From positions 1 through 21,055 of the forward strand of contig JAUPLV010000019.1 of the NCBI GenBank assembly GCA_030836725.1: a stretch of 21,055 nt of DNA, read 5' to 3'. The translations under genes and the position numbers were made by a program. The notes under the pieces are model-generated. The model was given only the letters and a program-made list of their open reading frames with translations, made no database searches and had not been told where the DNA came from. Shown piece by piece: positions 1 through 7,387 of the stretch (within the stretch, counting starts at the first letter, position 1; the number at the start of each line of letters is the position of its first letter). Origin of the DNA: Pseudomonadota bacterium. Lineage in GTDB: Bacteria > Pseudomonadota > Gammaproteobacteria > Burkholderiales > Thiobacillaceae.

Positions 1-528
1 GGCGAAGAATTCGCGGCGCGGTTCCTCGGTGATGTAGCCGGCGGTGACCGCCACGGTCTTGATGCCGCGCGCGTGGCAGGCGTCGGCGACGTCCATCGCG
101 TATTCGGCGAAGATCACCGGGTCGTTGTAGGTGAAGGCGACGCTCTTGCAGCCTGCCTGCTCCGCCGCTTTGGCGATTTCGTCCGGCATGGCCCGGTCGA
201 CCATGGTGTCGGTCTCGCGCGACTTGGAAATATCCCAGTTCTGGCAGAACTTGCAGGCGAGGTTGCAGCCGGCGGTGCCGAAGGAAAACACCGAACTGCC
301 GGGATAGAAGTGGTTGAGCGGCTTCTTCTCGATGGGGTCGACGCAGAAGCCTGACGAGCGGCCGTAGGTGGTGAGCACCATCTTGCCGCCTTCCATCTTG
401 CGCACGAAGCACAGGCCGCGCTGGCCCTCGTGCAGCTTGCAGTAGCGCGGGCACAGGTCGCACTCGATGCGGCCGTCGGGCAGCACGTGCCACCAACGCG
501 CGGGGGTGTGCGATTCGGGAATGCTCAT
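1..528 (-). CDS. amrS: AmmeMemoRadiSam system radical SAM enzyme, N-terminal part (runs off window)
   Basis: Radical SAM protein of the AmmeMemoRadiSam system, a three-part set (radical SAM enzyme, Memo-like protein, AMMECR1-like protein) conserved in bacteria and archaea whose substrate is not established. About 176 N-terminal residues are visible; family members are roughly 340-370 residues, so about half is missing beyond base 1. Seen directly: an N-terminal cysteine cluster (C23, C26, C30, C40) in a segment around LCPRYC, and the radical-SAM iron-sulfur motif CNLACKFC at residues 88-95 (CxxxCxxC). A later FTYNDPVIFAEY segment is also typical of the family. The ATG at 528-526 shares an ATGA overlap with the stop of the upstream amrB-amrA gene, indicating translational coupling. 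Family identity is secure; the reaction is not. Confidence 0.93.
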   Translation of the reverse strand, partial: MSIPESHTPARWWHVLPDGRIECDLCPRYCKLHEGQRGLCFVRKMEGGKMVLTTYGRSSGFCVDPIEKKPLNHFYPGSSVFSFGTAGCNLACKFCQNWDISKSRETDTMVDRAMPDEIAKAAEQAGCKSVAFTYNDPVIFAEYAMDVADACHARGIKTVAVTAGYITEEPRREFFA

Positions 529-1931
529 CGTATTTCCTTCCACTTGCTCACGGTGTAACGCGACAGGCGCACGTTTTCGGCCCAGAAATCCATCGGCAGC
601 CCCGCCTTGCGCTTCAGATGGGCCATGAACTCGGCCGGATCGGGAAGCTGTTCCCACACCTGCGGCAGGAAGGTGCTGCGGTAATGGCCGTATTCGAATA
701 CCACGCCGTCGATATTCGGCCGCAAGGCCGCCAGCACCGAGGCTTCGTCTTTTTCTGCCAGCGCTTCGCTCGGCGACAGCAGCGACACCTCGACCCGTAT
801 TTCGTCGAATTCCGCGCGGGAAACCGGCATGAAGCGCGGATCGTGAAATGCCGCCGCCGCCGCGTTTTCTCGCACATCCATCCCCAGCGGGCGATGCGCC
901 TCCAGGGTGCCGATACAGCCGCGCAACTCGCCCTGCCGGGTCAGGGTGACGAAGCTCGCGCCGGGTTCGGCCAGCCAGTTCGCGTCGGGTTTCGCCAGCC
1001 AGTTCGCATCGGTCGCGGATGGCGCCAGGTATCCCAGCCTGGCGCCGATTTCACCACGCGCCAGCTTCAGCAGGGTTGCGCCCTTCCCGGCTTCATCGGG
1101 CGGGTCGGCTTCCTGGCTCTGGTCTCGCTCCGGGCAGTCTTCGGGCTGAAAGGCAAAAGCGGCATAGCCGACCACCCGCTCCGGGTCGCCGGCGGTGTCG
1201 CTGGAATTGCGAACGTCCAGCGCAACCGGATGCAGGCCGTGCCTGCGCGCCGCCAGCAGCAAGCCATTGACCGGGGTGGCGCCGCAGGCCTGCTCGTGGC
1301 TGAGATGCGAATCGAGCGCCAGGATCGCCTCCACGGTGCCGCCGTCGACCTGGCGCGCCAGCGTGTCGGGCAGGAAATGCGACAAGTCGGAACTGATCAC
1401 GATCAGCGTCTCGTCGCCGCCCCACAGCTTTTCAAGCACCTCGGCGACCTCGGCCGCGGTGGCCTCGCCCACCGCCAGCGGCAGCAGCCTGAAATCGCCC
1501 AGCACCGTTTGCAGGAACGGCAGCTGCACCTCCAGCGAATGTTCCATCTGATGCGCCGCCGCACTGCGGACCACCTGCGGCAGGTCCTTCAGCAACTGCA
1601 TGGCTTCGCGATCCAGCTCCACTTCGCCGAGCGGGGTGGCGAAGCGGTCCGCCTCGGGCAAGGCCAAGCCATGCACATACACGCGATGGGTCGGGCCGAG
1701 CAGCACCACCCGGCGAATGCGGTCGCGCAGCGCGCCGAGCAAGGCATAGGCGCTGGCGGCGACCGAACCGGAATAGATATAGCCCGCGTGCGGGACGATC
1801 AGCGCCTTCGGCGGGGACGCCGGCTCAGTCGCGCCGGCACTCGCCAGCAGGCCGGCAACGGTACGCTTGAGCTCGACCGGATTGTCCGGGTAGAACATCC
1901 CGGCAACAGCGGCAGGTCGGATGGTTGGCAT
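525..1931 (-). CDS. amrB-amrA: AmmeMemoRadiSam proteins B and A fused: Memo-like domain plus AMMECR1 domain
   Basis: A 468-residue fusion. Residues 1-265 form the Memo-like domain (dioxygenase LigB fold): VPHAGYIYSG with H48, LLGPTH with H82, MEHSLEVQLPF with H131, SSDLSH and C216, matching the metal-site His/His/Cys pattern known from human MEMO1. A hydrophilic Asp/Glu/Pro-rich linker follows. Residues about 283-468 form the AMMECR1 domain with its hallmark hexapeptide LRGCIG (336-341) and the AFHDPRF segment. The start at 1931 is preceded by GAGG about 10 nt upstream, lying inside a possible hairpin. The stop overlaps the amrS start (ATGA). All three modules of the system therefore sit on one transcript. 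Odd: an 8-residue tandem duplication (DANWLAKP then DANWLAEP) at 308-323, near the start of the AMMECR1 core. Family assignment is firm; biochemical role unknown. Confidence 0.93.
   Translation of the reverse strand: MPTIRPAAVAGMFYPDNPVELKRTVAGLLASAGATEPASPPKALIVPHAGYIYSGSVAASAYALLGALRDRIRRVVLLGPTHRVYVHGLALPEADRFATPLGEVELDREAMQLLKDLPQVVRSAAAHQMEHSLEVQLPFLQTVLGDFRLLPLAVGEATAAEVAEVLEKLWGGDETLIVISSDLSHFLPDTLARQVDGGTVEAILALDSHLSHEQACGATPVNGLLLAARRHGLHPVALDVRNSSDTAGDPERVVGYAAFAFQPEDCPERDQSQEADPPDEAGKGATLLKLARGEIGARLGYLAPSATDANWLAKPDANWLAEPGASFVTLTRQGELRGCIGTLEAHRPLGMDVRENAAAAAFHDPRFMPVSRAEFDEIRVEVSLLSPSEALAEKDEASVLAALRPNIDGVVFEYGHYRSTFLPQVWEQLPDPAEFMAHLKRKAGLPMDFWAENVRLSRYTVSKWKEIR
964..1011. repeat. 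24-bp in-frame tandem duplication inside amrB-amrA
   Basis: Two adjacent 24-bp copies (964-987 and 988-1011) differ at 3 positions. They encode consecutive 8-residue units DANWLAKP and DANWLAEP on the minus strand, so the duplication keeps the frame. It lies between the linker and the core AMMECR1 motif. Confidence 0.9.
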
Positions 1932-1941
1932 GGCATTTTTT

Positions 1942-1970
1942 CCTCATTTGACTCAGTCTAGTAAATGAGG
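1942..1970 (-). promoter_or_regulatory. Inverted repeat overlapping the amrB-amrA ribosome binding site
   Basis: CCTCATTT (1942-1949) and AAATGAGG (1963-1970) are perfect 8-nt inverted repeats around a 13-nt loop that itself contains the small palindrome GACTCAGTC. In the minus-strand transcript the only Shine-Dalgarno-like element, GAGG followed by an A-run, falls in the 3' stem about 10 nt before the start codon at 1931. This could be an operator or an RBS-masking hairpin; the sequence alone cannot decide. Confidence 0.4.
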
Positions 1971-1994
1971 AGAAATTGCAGCGAATTCAAGCTC

Positions 1995-2009
1995 GCGGGA
2001 AGAACCCGC
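1995..2009 (-). terminator. Small hairpin after the response-regulator gene
   Basis: GCGGG (1995-1999) pairs with CCCGC (2005-2009) around a 5-nt loop, 20 nt beyond the stop of the response-regulator gene on its coding strand. There is no clear U-tract, so a terminator role is only possible. Confidence 0.25.
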
Positions 2010-2028
2010 TCAAGGAGGCTCCAAGGGG

Positions 2029-2961
2029 TCAGCGGCTTTCGGCGCGCGCGAACAATCCGCGGATGCGGCCGATCAGGCTCGCCTCCAGTTCCTTGACCGG
2101 CGCGTCCACCTTGTGGCGTCGGGCGATCTCCGGGCGGCTCCGTATTTCCCGGGAGCGGTCGATTCCCGACTGGATGCCGCGTACCGTCAACACCCGGCGC
2201 ATCGGCTTGGGCAGGAAACGGTGCACCTGGCCCTGGTTGATCAGCCCCACCAGCAGCGCCGAGTCCTTGAACGAAGTCAGGACGATGGTGACGACATGGG
2301 GTTTGAAGCGCTTGAGCGTCTTGAGGAAGGGCGTCATGTCATCGTCGCCGACCTGGATCTCCGACACCACGATGGACACGTTCTTCTGCTCCAGGATGGC
2401 CATGGCCTCGCTCAGGCTGGTGGCCCATTCGAGCGCGAAGGTGCGGGGAAAGCTTTCCTCGATCAGCGCCTTCAACTCGGACGCGGTTTCCGGGCAGTCG
2501 TCGATCAGCAGCAGGCTCTGGGCTTCGGCGCCCGGCGACTGCGCGCGGGCCGACTCGGTCGACTGCTCGATGCTCATGGCGATTCCGGCGGCTTCGCCGA
2601 CGATACCGCGGATTTCGTCGGCATTCCACGGCTTGCTGATGTAGCGGAACACCTCGCCATCGTTGATCGAGCCGATGATCGCCTCGATGTCCGAATAGCC
2701 GGTGAGCAGCAGACGCATGGTGTTGGGGGCGATTTCGCGCGCCTGGCGCAGCAGGTCGACGCCGGCCATGACGGGCATGCGCTGGTCGCTGATGAGGGCG
2801 TGCACCTTTTCCCGCCTGAGGATTTCCAGCGCCTCGCGGCCGTTGGTGGTCACCAGCACGCGGTAGTTTGCCGCGAACAGCATGCGCAGGGAACGCAGGA
2901 TGCGCTCCTCGTCGTCGACGAACAGCAGGGTCGGCTTGGTGCTATCGGTTGCGGAATTCAT
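2029..2961 (-). CDS. Response regulator with two receiver domains, second one degenerate
   Basis: A 310-residue cytoplasmic signalling protein, presumed partner of the kinase encoded just upstream. Receiver 1 (about residues 10-128) has the complete set: acidic pair D16-D17, phospho-acceptor D59 in ISDQRMP, T87 in LLTGYSD and K110 in YISKPW. Receiver 2 (about 148-268) keeps the acidic pair (D154-D155 in LLIDDC), T229 and K252 in LPKP. It carries E201 where the phospho-acceptor Asp should be (VVSEIQ), so it probably cannot be phosphorylated normally. No DNA-binding, GGDEF, EAL or HD-GYP output domain follows; only a short basic tail of about 40 residues. A strong GAGGAGGAAGGG Shine-Dalgarno sits directly before the ATG, and the kinase stop is only 10 nt upstream, so the two form one operon. 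Confidence 0.9.
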   Translation of the reverse strand: MNSATDSTKPTLLFVDDEERILRSLRMLFAANYRVLVTTNGREALEILRREKVHALISDQRMPVMAGVDLLRQAREIAPNTMRLLLTGYSDIEAIIGSINDGEVFRYISKPWNADEIRGIVGEAAGIAMSIEQSTESARAQSPGAEAQSLLLIDDCPETASELKALIEESFPRTFALEWATSLSEAMAILEQKNVSIVVSEIQVGDDDMTPFLKTLKRFKPHVVTIVLTSFKDSALLVGLINQGQVHRFLPKPMRRVLTVRGIQSGIDRSREIRSRPEIARRHKVDAPVKELEASLIGRIRGLFARAESR

Positions 2962-2971
2962 CCCTTCCTCC

Positions 2972-4249
2972 TCAGTTCAAGACACGCTTCTTGATCGGCA
3001 GGCTGACGCAGAACGCCGTCCCCTTGCCCACTTCCGATTTCACCCGGATTTGGCCGCCATGGTCCTTGACGATGCCGAACACGATGGACAGCCCCAGTCC
3101 CGTCCCCTCCCCGATCGGCTTGGTGGTGAAGAACGGGTCATAGATCCTGGCGAGGTGCTCCGCCGAAATGCCCTTGCCGCTGTCGCGCACCACCGCATGC
3201 ACCCACTGCTCGTCGGCCAGGGTCTTGACCACGATTTTCCCGTAGCCATCGATGGCCTGCGCCGCGTTGGTCACCAGGTTGAGGAAGACCTGGTTGATCT
3301 GCGATGGCGAGCAGCTCACCTTGGGCAGCGCACCGAAGTCGCGGACCACCTCCGCCTTGTGCTTGATCACGTTCTTGCCGATCGTGAGCGCACTGATCAT
3401 GCATTCGTTGATGTCGATGTTGTCGACCGCGGCCTGGTCGAGGCGGCTGAAGTTCTTGAGGTTGACGACGATTTCGGAAATCTGACGCAAGCCGTACAAA
3501 CTGTCGGAGAACAGGCTCTCCATGCTTTCCTGCGGGTACACCTCGGCGAACTCCTCGCGCATGTCCCGCAGCCGGGAGAAATAGCCGCTCAAGTCCGCCT
3601 CGCTCGCATCGGGCGAGTTCATCAAGCCGAACAGCGCGTCATAGACGCCATTCAGTTCGCCCCATTTTCCGTACGCATCGCGGACGAGCTCCATGTTGTT
3701 CTGCACGTAGCCCAGCGGCGTGTTGATTTCGTGCGCCACCCCCGCGACCATCTGGCCCAGCGACGCCATCTTCTCGGACTGCACCAGCTGGGCCTGCGAG
3801 TCCTTCAGTTTTTCGTAGGCCTGTGCCAGCGATGCGTTCTGGCTGACGAGTTGCCGTTCGAGGCCGCGAATCAGGTCGATCACCGAACCCATGCCGTGGT
3901 AGCCGTCACCGTCGGTGACGATGAAATCCTCGGTGATGGGAAAGACGATGTTGCGCGTGACGTACTGGCTCGCCTCGGCCATCGACCGGTCGAGCGCGAC
4001 GACCAGCGGCGTCGGATTCATGAATTCGGAAATGGGCTTGTTGCCCTGCAGTTCGCGTCCGAAGCGCGACATGAAGACCTGCTGCACATGGCTGCGGCTG
4101 ATGGTGCCGACCGGTCGGCCGTCCTGCACCACCGGGAGCGACAGGAAGCGGTCGTAGCGCGGGTCAAGAAAGATGTCACCGACGTCCAGCACCTTGAAAT
4201 GCGGCTTCAGTGGCTCTACGGATACACACAGTTCGGAAAGGTTGTTCAT
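2972..4249 (-). CDS. Soluble sensor histidine kinase with N-terminal CBS-like domains
   Basis: A 425-residue kinase with no predicted membrane segment. Residues about 12-130 look like a CBS-domain pair (segments LSLPVVQDGRPVGTISRSHV and DGDGYHGMGSVIDLI), a module that in other proteins binds adenosyl nucleotides. A short coiled coil (about 128-160) leads to a HisKA-type dimerisation helix with phospho-acceptor H173 in VAHEINTPLG. The catalytic domain has an N-box (NLVTNAAQAI, N324 and N328), G1 box DSGKG (356-360), F-box FFTTK (373-377) and G2 box GTGLGLS (382-388). All catalytic motifs appear intact. Between H173 and the N-box lies an unusually long helical stretch (about 185-260). The kinase is transcribed ahead of the dual-receiver regulator. 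The input signal is inferred to be cytoplasmic; the ligand is unknown. Confidence 0.9.
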   Translation of the reverse strand: MNNLSELCVSVEPLKPHFKVLDVGDIFLDPRYDRFLSLPVVQDGRPVGTISRSHVQQVFMSRFGRELQGNKPISEFMNPTPLVVALDRSMAEASQYVTRNIVFPITEDFIVTDGDGYHGMGSVIDLIRGLERQLVSQNASLAQAYEKLKDSQAQLVQSEKMASLGQMVAGVAHEINTPLGYVQNNMELVRDAYGKWGELNGVYDALFGLMNSPDASEADLSGYFSRLRDMREEFAEVYPQESMESLFSDSLYGLRQISEIVVNLKNFSRLDQAAVDNIDINECMISALTIGKNVIKHKAEVVRDFGALPKVSCSPSQINQVFLNLVTNAAQAIDGYGKIVVKTLADEQWVHAVVRDSGKGISAEHLARIYDPFFTTKPIGEGTGLGLSIVFGIVKDHGGQIRVKSEVGKGTAFCVSLPIKKRVLN

Positions 4250-4250
4250 T

Positions 4251-4273
4251 GCTCGATTACTTGTTGTTCGAGC
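4251..4273 (-). promoter_or_regulatory. Short inverted repeat next to the kinase start codon
   Basis: GCTCGA (4251-4256) and TCGAGC (4268-4273) flank an 11-nt spacer ending one base before the kinase ATG. It could be an operator or a small mRNA hairpin. No convincing Shine-Dalgarno is visible for this start. The rest of 4250-4369 holds no gene. Confidence 0.25.
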
Positions 4274-4369
4274 AGATGCTAATCATCGAATGTTGCACAC
4301 GGATGAACGGCAGCCGGCCCCGTGGTCAGGTTCGGGGTCAGGCCATGGGGAAGCCGCACCGGCGGCGCA

Positions 4370-6190
4370 TCAACTGCCTCCGAAACGCCCCGGCGCGATC
4401 GCCCGCATCAAATCGGTCTCCAGCGGCAGCGGCTGGCCGGTCATCAGGTCGGCCAGCGCCTCGCCGAGCAGGCCCGCCCACACCACGCCGCGCGAGGCAT
4501 AGCCGGCGGCCACGTAGAGTCCCGGTTGCCCGTCGACCGCGCCGACAATCGGCAGCCGGTCCGGCAGGGTGGCGCGCAGCGAGGCACGGCCGCTGACCTG
4601 ATCGGGCGCAAAACGCTGGCTCGCGCCGGGAAGGATGGCATCGAGGCGGACCAGGTTGGACAGGTCGCTCGCGGCGCGCGGCACGGTATCGTCGTCATCG
4701 TGCTCGTAGGTTGCGCCGACCAGCGGGCGGTCGAGACCCGGCGCCACGTAGCCCTCGCGCGCGATCACCCGCGTGATTTCGGGCAAGCAGCCCTGCGGCA
4801 ACTGGGTGATCTGCCCGCGCACGGTATGCAGCGGCCAGGCCTGAGCGGACGCAAGCTTGAGCGCATCGCGCGCGTTCGCCAGCACCACGGCGTCGGCTTC
4901 CGCCAGCACCGCGCCCGCCTCGTCCAGCGCCTGCCAGCCGCGTGCGCCGGCCTGCACGCGCGCCACGGCGCAGCAGGTTTTCAACGCGATCGCCGGGTGA
5001 TCGAGCCAGGCGCGGCACAGGGTCTCCGGCCTCACCCAGCCGGCCGCCGGATAAAACACGCCGGGGGCGGCGACCGGCCAGTTCGCCAGCTCCCGCGCCT
5101 CGTCCAGCTCGACCCAGCGCGCATACCCGGCAGGCGGCATGGTGGCGGCCAGCGCCTGTTGCTGCTTCGCGGCGGCGGCTGCATCCCGGGCGAGATGCAG
5201 CACGCCGCAGCGCGACCACTCCAGGCGCTCGCCCAATGCCGGCCACGCACGCAGGTCGTGCAGGAACGCCGCGCGGGTGAGCCGGCTGGCGCGGTTGTCG
5301 TCGCTCGAAACCAGCGGGCGGAACACCCCCACGGGGTTGCCCGACGCGGCCTGCGCCGGCGCATCGGCACGCTCCAGCAACGTAACCTTCAAGCCGCGGC
5401 ATGCCAGCGCATGCGCCGTGGCCGCGCCCGCGACACCGGCGCCGACGACAAGAACATGCCGCGGCAGGACGGGTTCGGCCGGGTTCGGCGTAGCGGCAAA
5501 ACGCGCCGCCAGGCAATGCCGCTTGCGGCCATAGCCCGCACGCTTTTCGCAGGCGAACCCGGCGCGGCCCAGGCCATCGCGCACCGCCGCCATCACGGTG
5601 TAGGTCGCCGCGACCGCGCCGGGCCGAGCCAGCCGCGCCAGTTCCTCGAACAGCCGCGGCTGCCACATGTCGGCATTGCGGTCGGGGGCGAAGCCATCCA
5701 GATAAAAGGCGTCCACCTCGGCCGTCACGTGCCGCAGGCAGTCGAGCGCATCGCCCAGCATCAGGGTGAGCAGCACCCGGCCGCCATCGAGCGCGATGCG
5801 GTGAAAGCCCGGCACCAGGTCCGGCCAGTTCGCCCGCAGTTCATCCGACAGTTCGGAAAACTCCGGCCACGACGCATGCATTCGCGCCAGATCCAGCGCA
5901 CTGAACGGATGCTTTTCGACCGACAGGAAATGCAGCCGCGCAGGGCGCCCAGGATCCGCGCGCCACGCGGCCCAGGTCGCCAGAAAGTTCAGCCCGGCGC
6001 CGAAACCGGTTTCCAGGACGACGAAATTCGCACGGCCGGCCCAGTTGTCCGGCAATCCGCACCCCCGCAGGAACACGTGACGCGCCTGCCCGACGCCGCC
6101 GTCGGCGGAATGATAGATATCGCCGTAAGTGACGGAATACGGGACGCCGTCCTTGAAATCGAGTCTGGCGGGAACGATGGTTTTCAGCAT
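4370..6190 (-). CDS. mnmC: Bifunctional tRNA wobble-uridine modification protein MnmC
   Basis: MnmC performs the last two steps of mnm5(s2)U34 synthesis in certain tRNAs. The C-terminal FAD-dependent oxidoreductase removes the carboxymethyl group from cmnm5(s2)U; the N-terminal SAM methyltransferase then methylates nm5(s2)U. The 606-residue product is somewhat shorter than the E. coli protein (about 668). The methyltransferase part (1 to about 235) shows the SAM-binding segment LETGFGAGLNF (59-69) and the family motif FYLDGFAPDRNADMW (162-176). The oxidase part begins with a Rossmann dinucleotide motif VVGAGVAGAATAHAL (248-262) followed by the acidic residue of LLERADAP. A conserved ASGNPVGVFRPL segment follows. 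The gene stands alone on the minus strand, 45 bp from the divergent export operon. A 628-codon open frame on the opposite strand is a shadow. Confidence 0.95.
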   Translation of the reverse strand: MLKTIVPARLDFKDGVPYSVTYGDIYHSADGGVGQARHVFLRGCGLPDNWAGRANFVVLETGFGAGLNFLATWAAWRADPGRPARLHFLSVEKHPFSALDLARMHASWPEFSELSDELRANWPDLVPGFHRIALDGGRVLLTLMLGDALDCLRHVTAEVDAFYLDGFAPDRNADMWQPRLFEELARLARPGAVAATYTVMAAVRDGLGRAGFACEKRAGYGRKRHCLAARFAATPNPAEPVLPRHVLVVGAGVAGAATAHALACRGLKVTLLERADAPAQAASGNPVGVFRPLVSSDDNRASRLTRAAFLHDLRAWPALGERLEWSRCGVLHLARDAAAAAKQQQALAATMPPAGYARWVELDEARELANWPVAAPGVFYPAAGWVRPETLCRAWLDHPAIALKTCCAVARVQAGARGWQALDEAGAVLAEADAVVLANARDALKLASAQAWPLHTVRGQITQLPQGCLPEITRVIAREGYVAPGLDRPLVGATYEHDDDDTVPRAASDLSNLVRLDAILPGASQRFAPDQVSGRASLRATLPDRLPIVGAVDGQPGLYVAAGYASRGVVWAGLLGEALADLMTGQPLPLETDLMRAIAPGRFGGS

Positions 6191-6235
6191 GGTCGAATGT
6201 TACATTGAGCCAGTTCACTGCCGCCCCGACAAATC
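6191..6235. promoter_or_regulatory. Divergent promoter region between mnmC and the export operon
   Basis: Only 45 bp separate the mnmC start (6190, minus) and the membrane-fusion gene start (6236, plus), so both transcripts must start in or near this gap unless an upstream start lies inside a gene. No consensus -35/-10 pair could be picked with confidence on either strand. Confidence 0.4.
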
Positions 6236-7387
6236 ATGCTCAAACCGAAAACCTGGCTGCGTCTTCTTGTCGCCGTATCGATAGGCGCCGCGCTGGCCTA
6301 TGCCGGCTGGCGCTTTACCCGGCCGCAGCCCCCCGAGGTCGAACTCGCGACGATCGAACGCGGGATGGTGGAAGCCACCGTGGTCAACACCCGCGCCGGC
6401 ACGGTCAAGGCCTGCCGCCGCGCCAAGCTGTCCCCGGTGGCGGGCGGCCAGATCGTCAAGCTGTGGGTGAAGGAAGGCGACCGCGTCAAGGCGGGACAGC
6501 CGCTGCTGGAACTGTGGAGCCGCGACCTCGCCGCGCAGCGCGAACTCGCCGCCCGCCAGCTGGCCACCAGCGAGGATCGCCGCCGCGAAGCCTGCATCGT
6601 GGCCGACAACGCGCATCGGAACGCCGAGCGCACCGGGCAGCTTGCCGCGCGGGGCTTCGTCAGCCCGCAGCGTACCGAGGACGCGCGCGCCGAAGCGCGT
6701 GCCCGCCAGGCCGGCTGCGATGCCCTCGCCGCCGACGTCAAGCGGGCGCAGGCACAGATCGACGTCACTCTGGCCGGACTGGAACGCACCACGCTGACCG
6801 CCCCGTTTGCCGGAATCGTGGCGCGCGTCACCGGCGAGGTCGGCGAGTTCACCACACCCTCGCCGCCCGGCATCCCGACTCCACCCGCGGTCGACCTGAT
6901 CGACGACACCTGCCTCTACGTGAGCGCGCCGATGGACGAAGTCGACGCGCCAAGGCTGGCGCCCGGCCAGGCTGCGCGCATCAGCCTCGACGCCCTGCCC
7001 GGCCAGACCTTTCCCGGCCGCGTGCGACGCATCGCCCCCTACATCACCGAGGTCGAAAAACAGGCGCGAACGGTCGATGTCGAGGTCGATTTCGATGCGC
7101 CGCCTCGACAAATCCTGCTGGTCGGCTACAGCGCCGATGTCGAAGCCATCATCGAACAGCGCGCCGACGTGCTGCGCGTGCCCACCCAGGCGATTCAGCA
7201 GGACGGAACGGTGCTGGTGCTGGGCAAGGACGACACGCTGGAAACACGCAGCCTGAAAACCGGGCTGTCCAACTGGGCGTTCACGGAAATCGCCGGCGGC
7301 CTCGATGCGGGAGAGCGGGTGCTGCTGTCCTTCGACGACGAAAAGGTGAAGGCCGGCGTGAAAGTCAAAGCCAGAACCGCCCCATGA
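6236..7387 (+). CDS. MacA/HlyD-type periplasmic adaptor (membrane fusion protein)
   Basis: A 383-residue adaptor of a tripartite ABC export system, anchored in the inner membrane and reaching into the periplasm. Residues about 8-26 are a hydrophobic N-terminal anchor or uncleaved signal. Residues about 58-95 form the first lipoyl half (AKLSPVAGGQIVKLWVKEGD). Two long helices make the alpha-hairpin (about 98-178). The second lipoyl half begins at TTLTAPFAGIVARV, and beta-barrel and membrane-proximal regions follow to the C-terminus. Four cysteines are visible (C60, C120, C161, C226). C120 and C161 lie on the opposing helices of the hairpin and could be disulfide-linked. The gene overlaps the ATPase gene by ATGA, so they are co-translated. 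No outer-membrane factor gene is in this window. Substrate unknown. Confidence 0.92.
   Translation: MLKPKTWLRLLVAVSIGAALAYAGWRFTRPQPPEVELATIERGMVEATVVNTRAGTVKACRRAKLSPVAGGQIVKLWVKEGDRVKAGQPLLELWSRDLAAQRELAARQLATSEDRRREACIVADNAHRNAERTGQLAARGFVSPQRTEDARAEARARQAGCDALAADVKRAQAQIDVTLAGLERTTLTAPFAGIVARVTGEVGEFTTPSPPGIPTPPAVDLIDDTCLYVSAPMDEVDAPRLAPGQAARISLDALPGQTFPGRVRRIAPYITEVEKQARTVDVEVDFDAPPRQILLVGYSADVEAIIEQRADVLRVPTQAIQQDGTVLVLGKDDTLETRSLKTGLSNWAFTEIAGGLDAGERVLLSFDDEKVKAGVKVKARTAP

Noticed and set aside
618..1961. 447-codon plus-strand open frame
   Set aside because: Antisense shadow of amrB-amrA with no recognisable family and biased composition.
2882..4282. 466-codon plus-strand open frame
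   Set aside because: Antisense to the histidine kinase gene, whose motifs are unambiguous.
4322..6208. 628-codon open frame on the plus strand
   Set aside because: It is exactly antisense to mnmC, is rich in Arg, Gln, Gly and His as expected of a shadow frame in GC-rich DNA, and shows no domain motif.
6205..7383. Upstream extension of the ABC ATPase frame to 6205
   Set aside because: It runs out of frame through the adaptor gene and is low-complexity Arg/Gly/Pro; the ATPase family start is at 7384.
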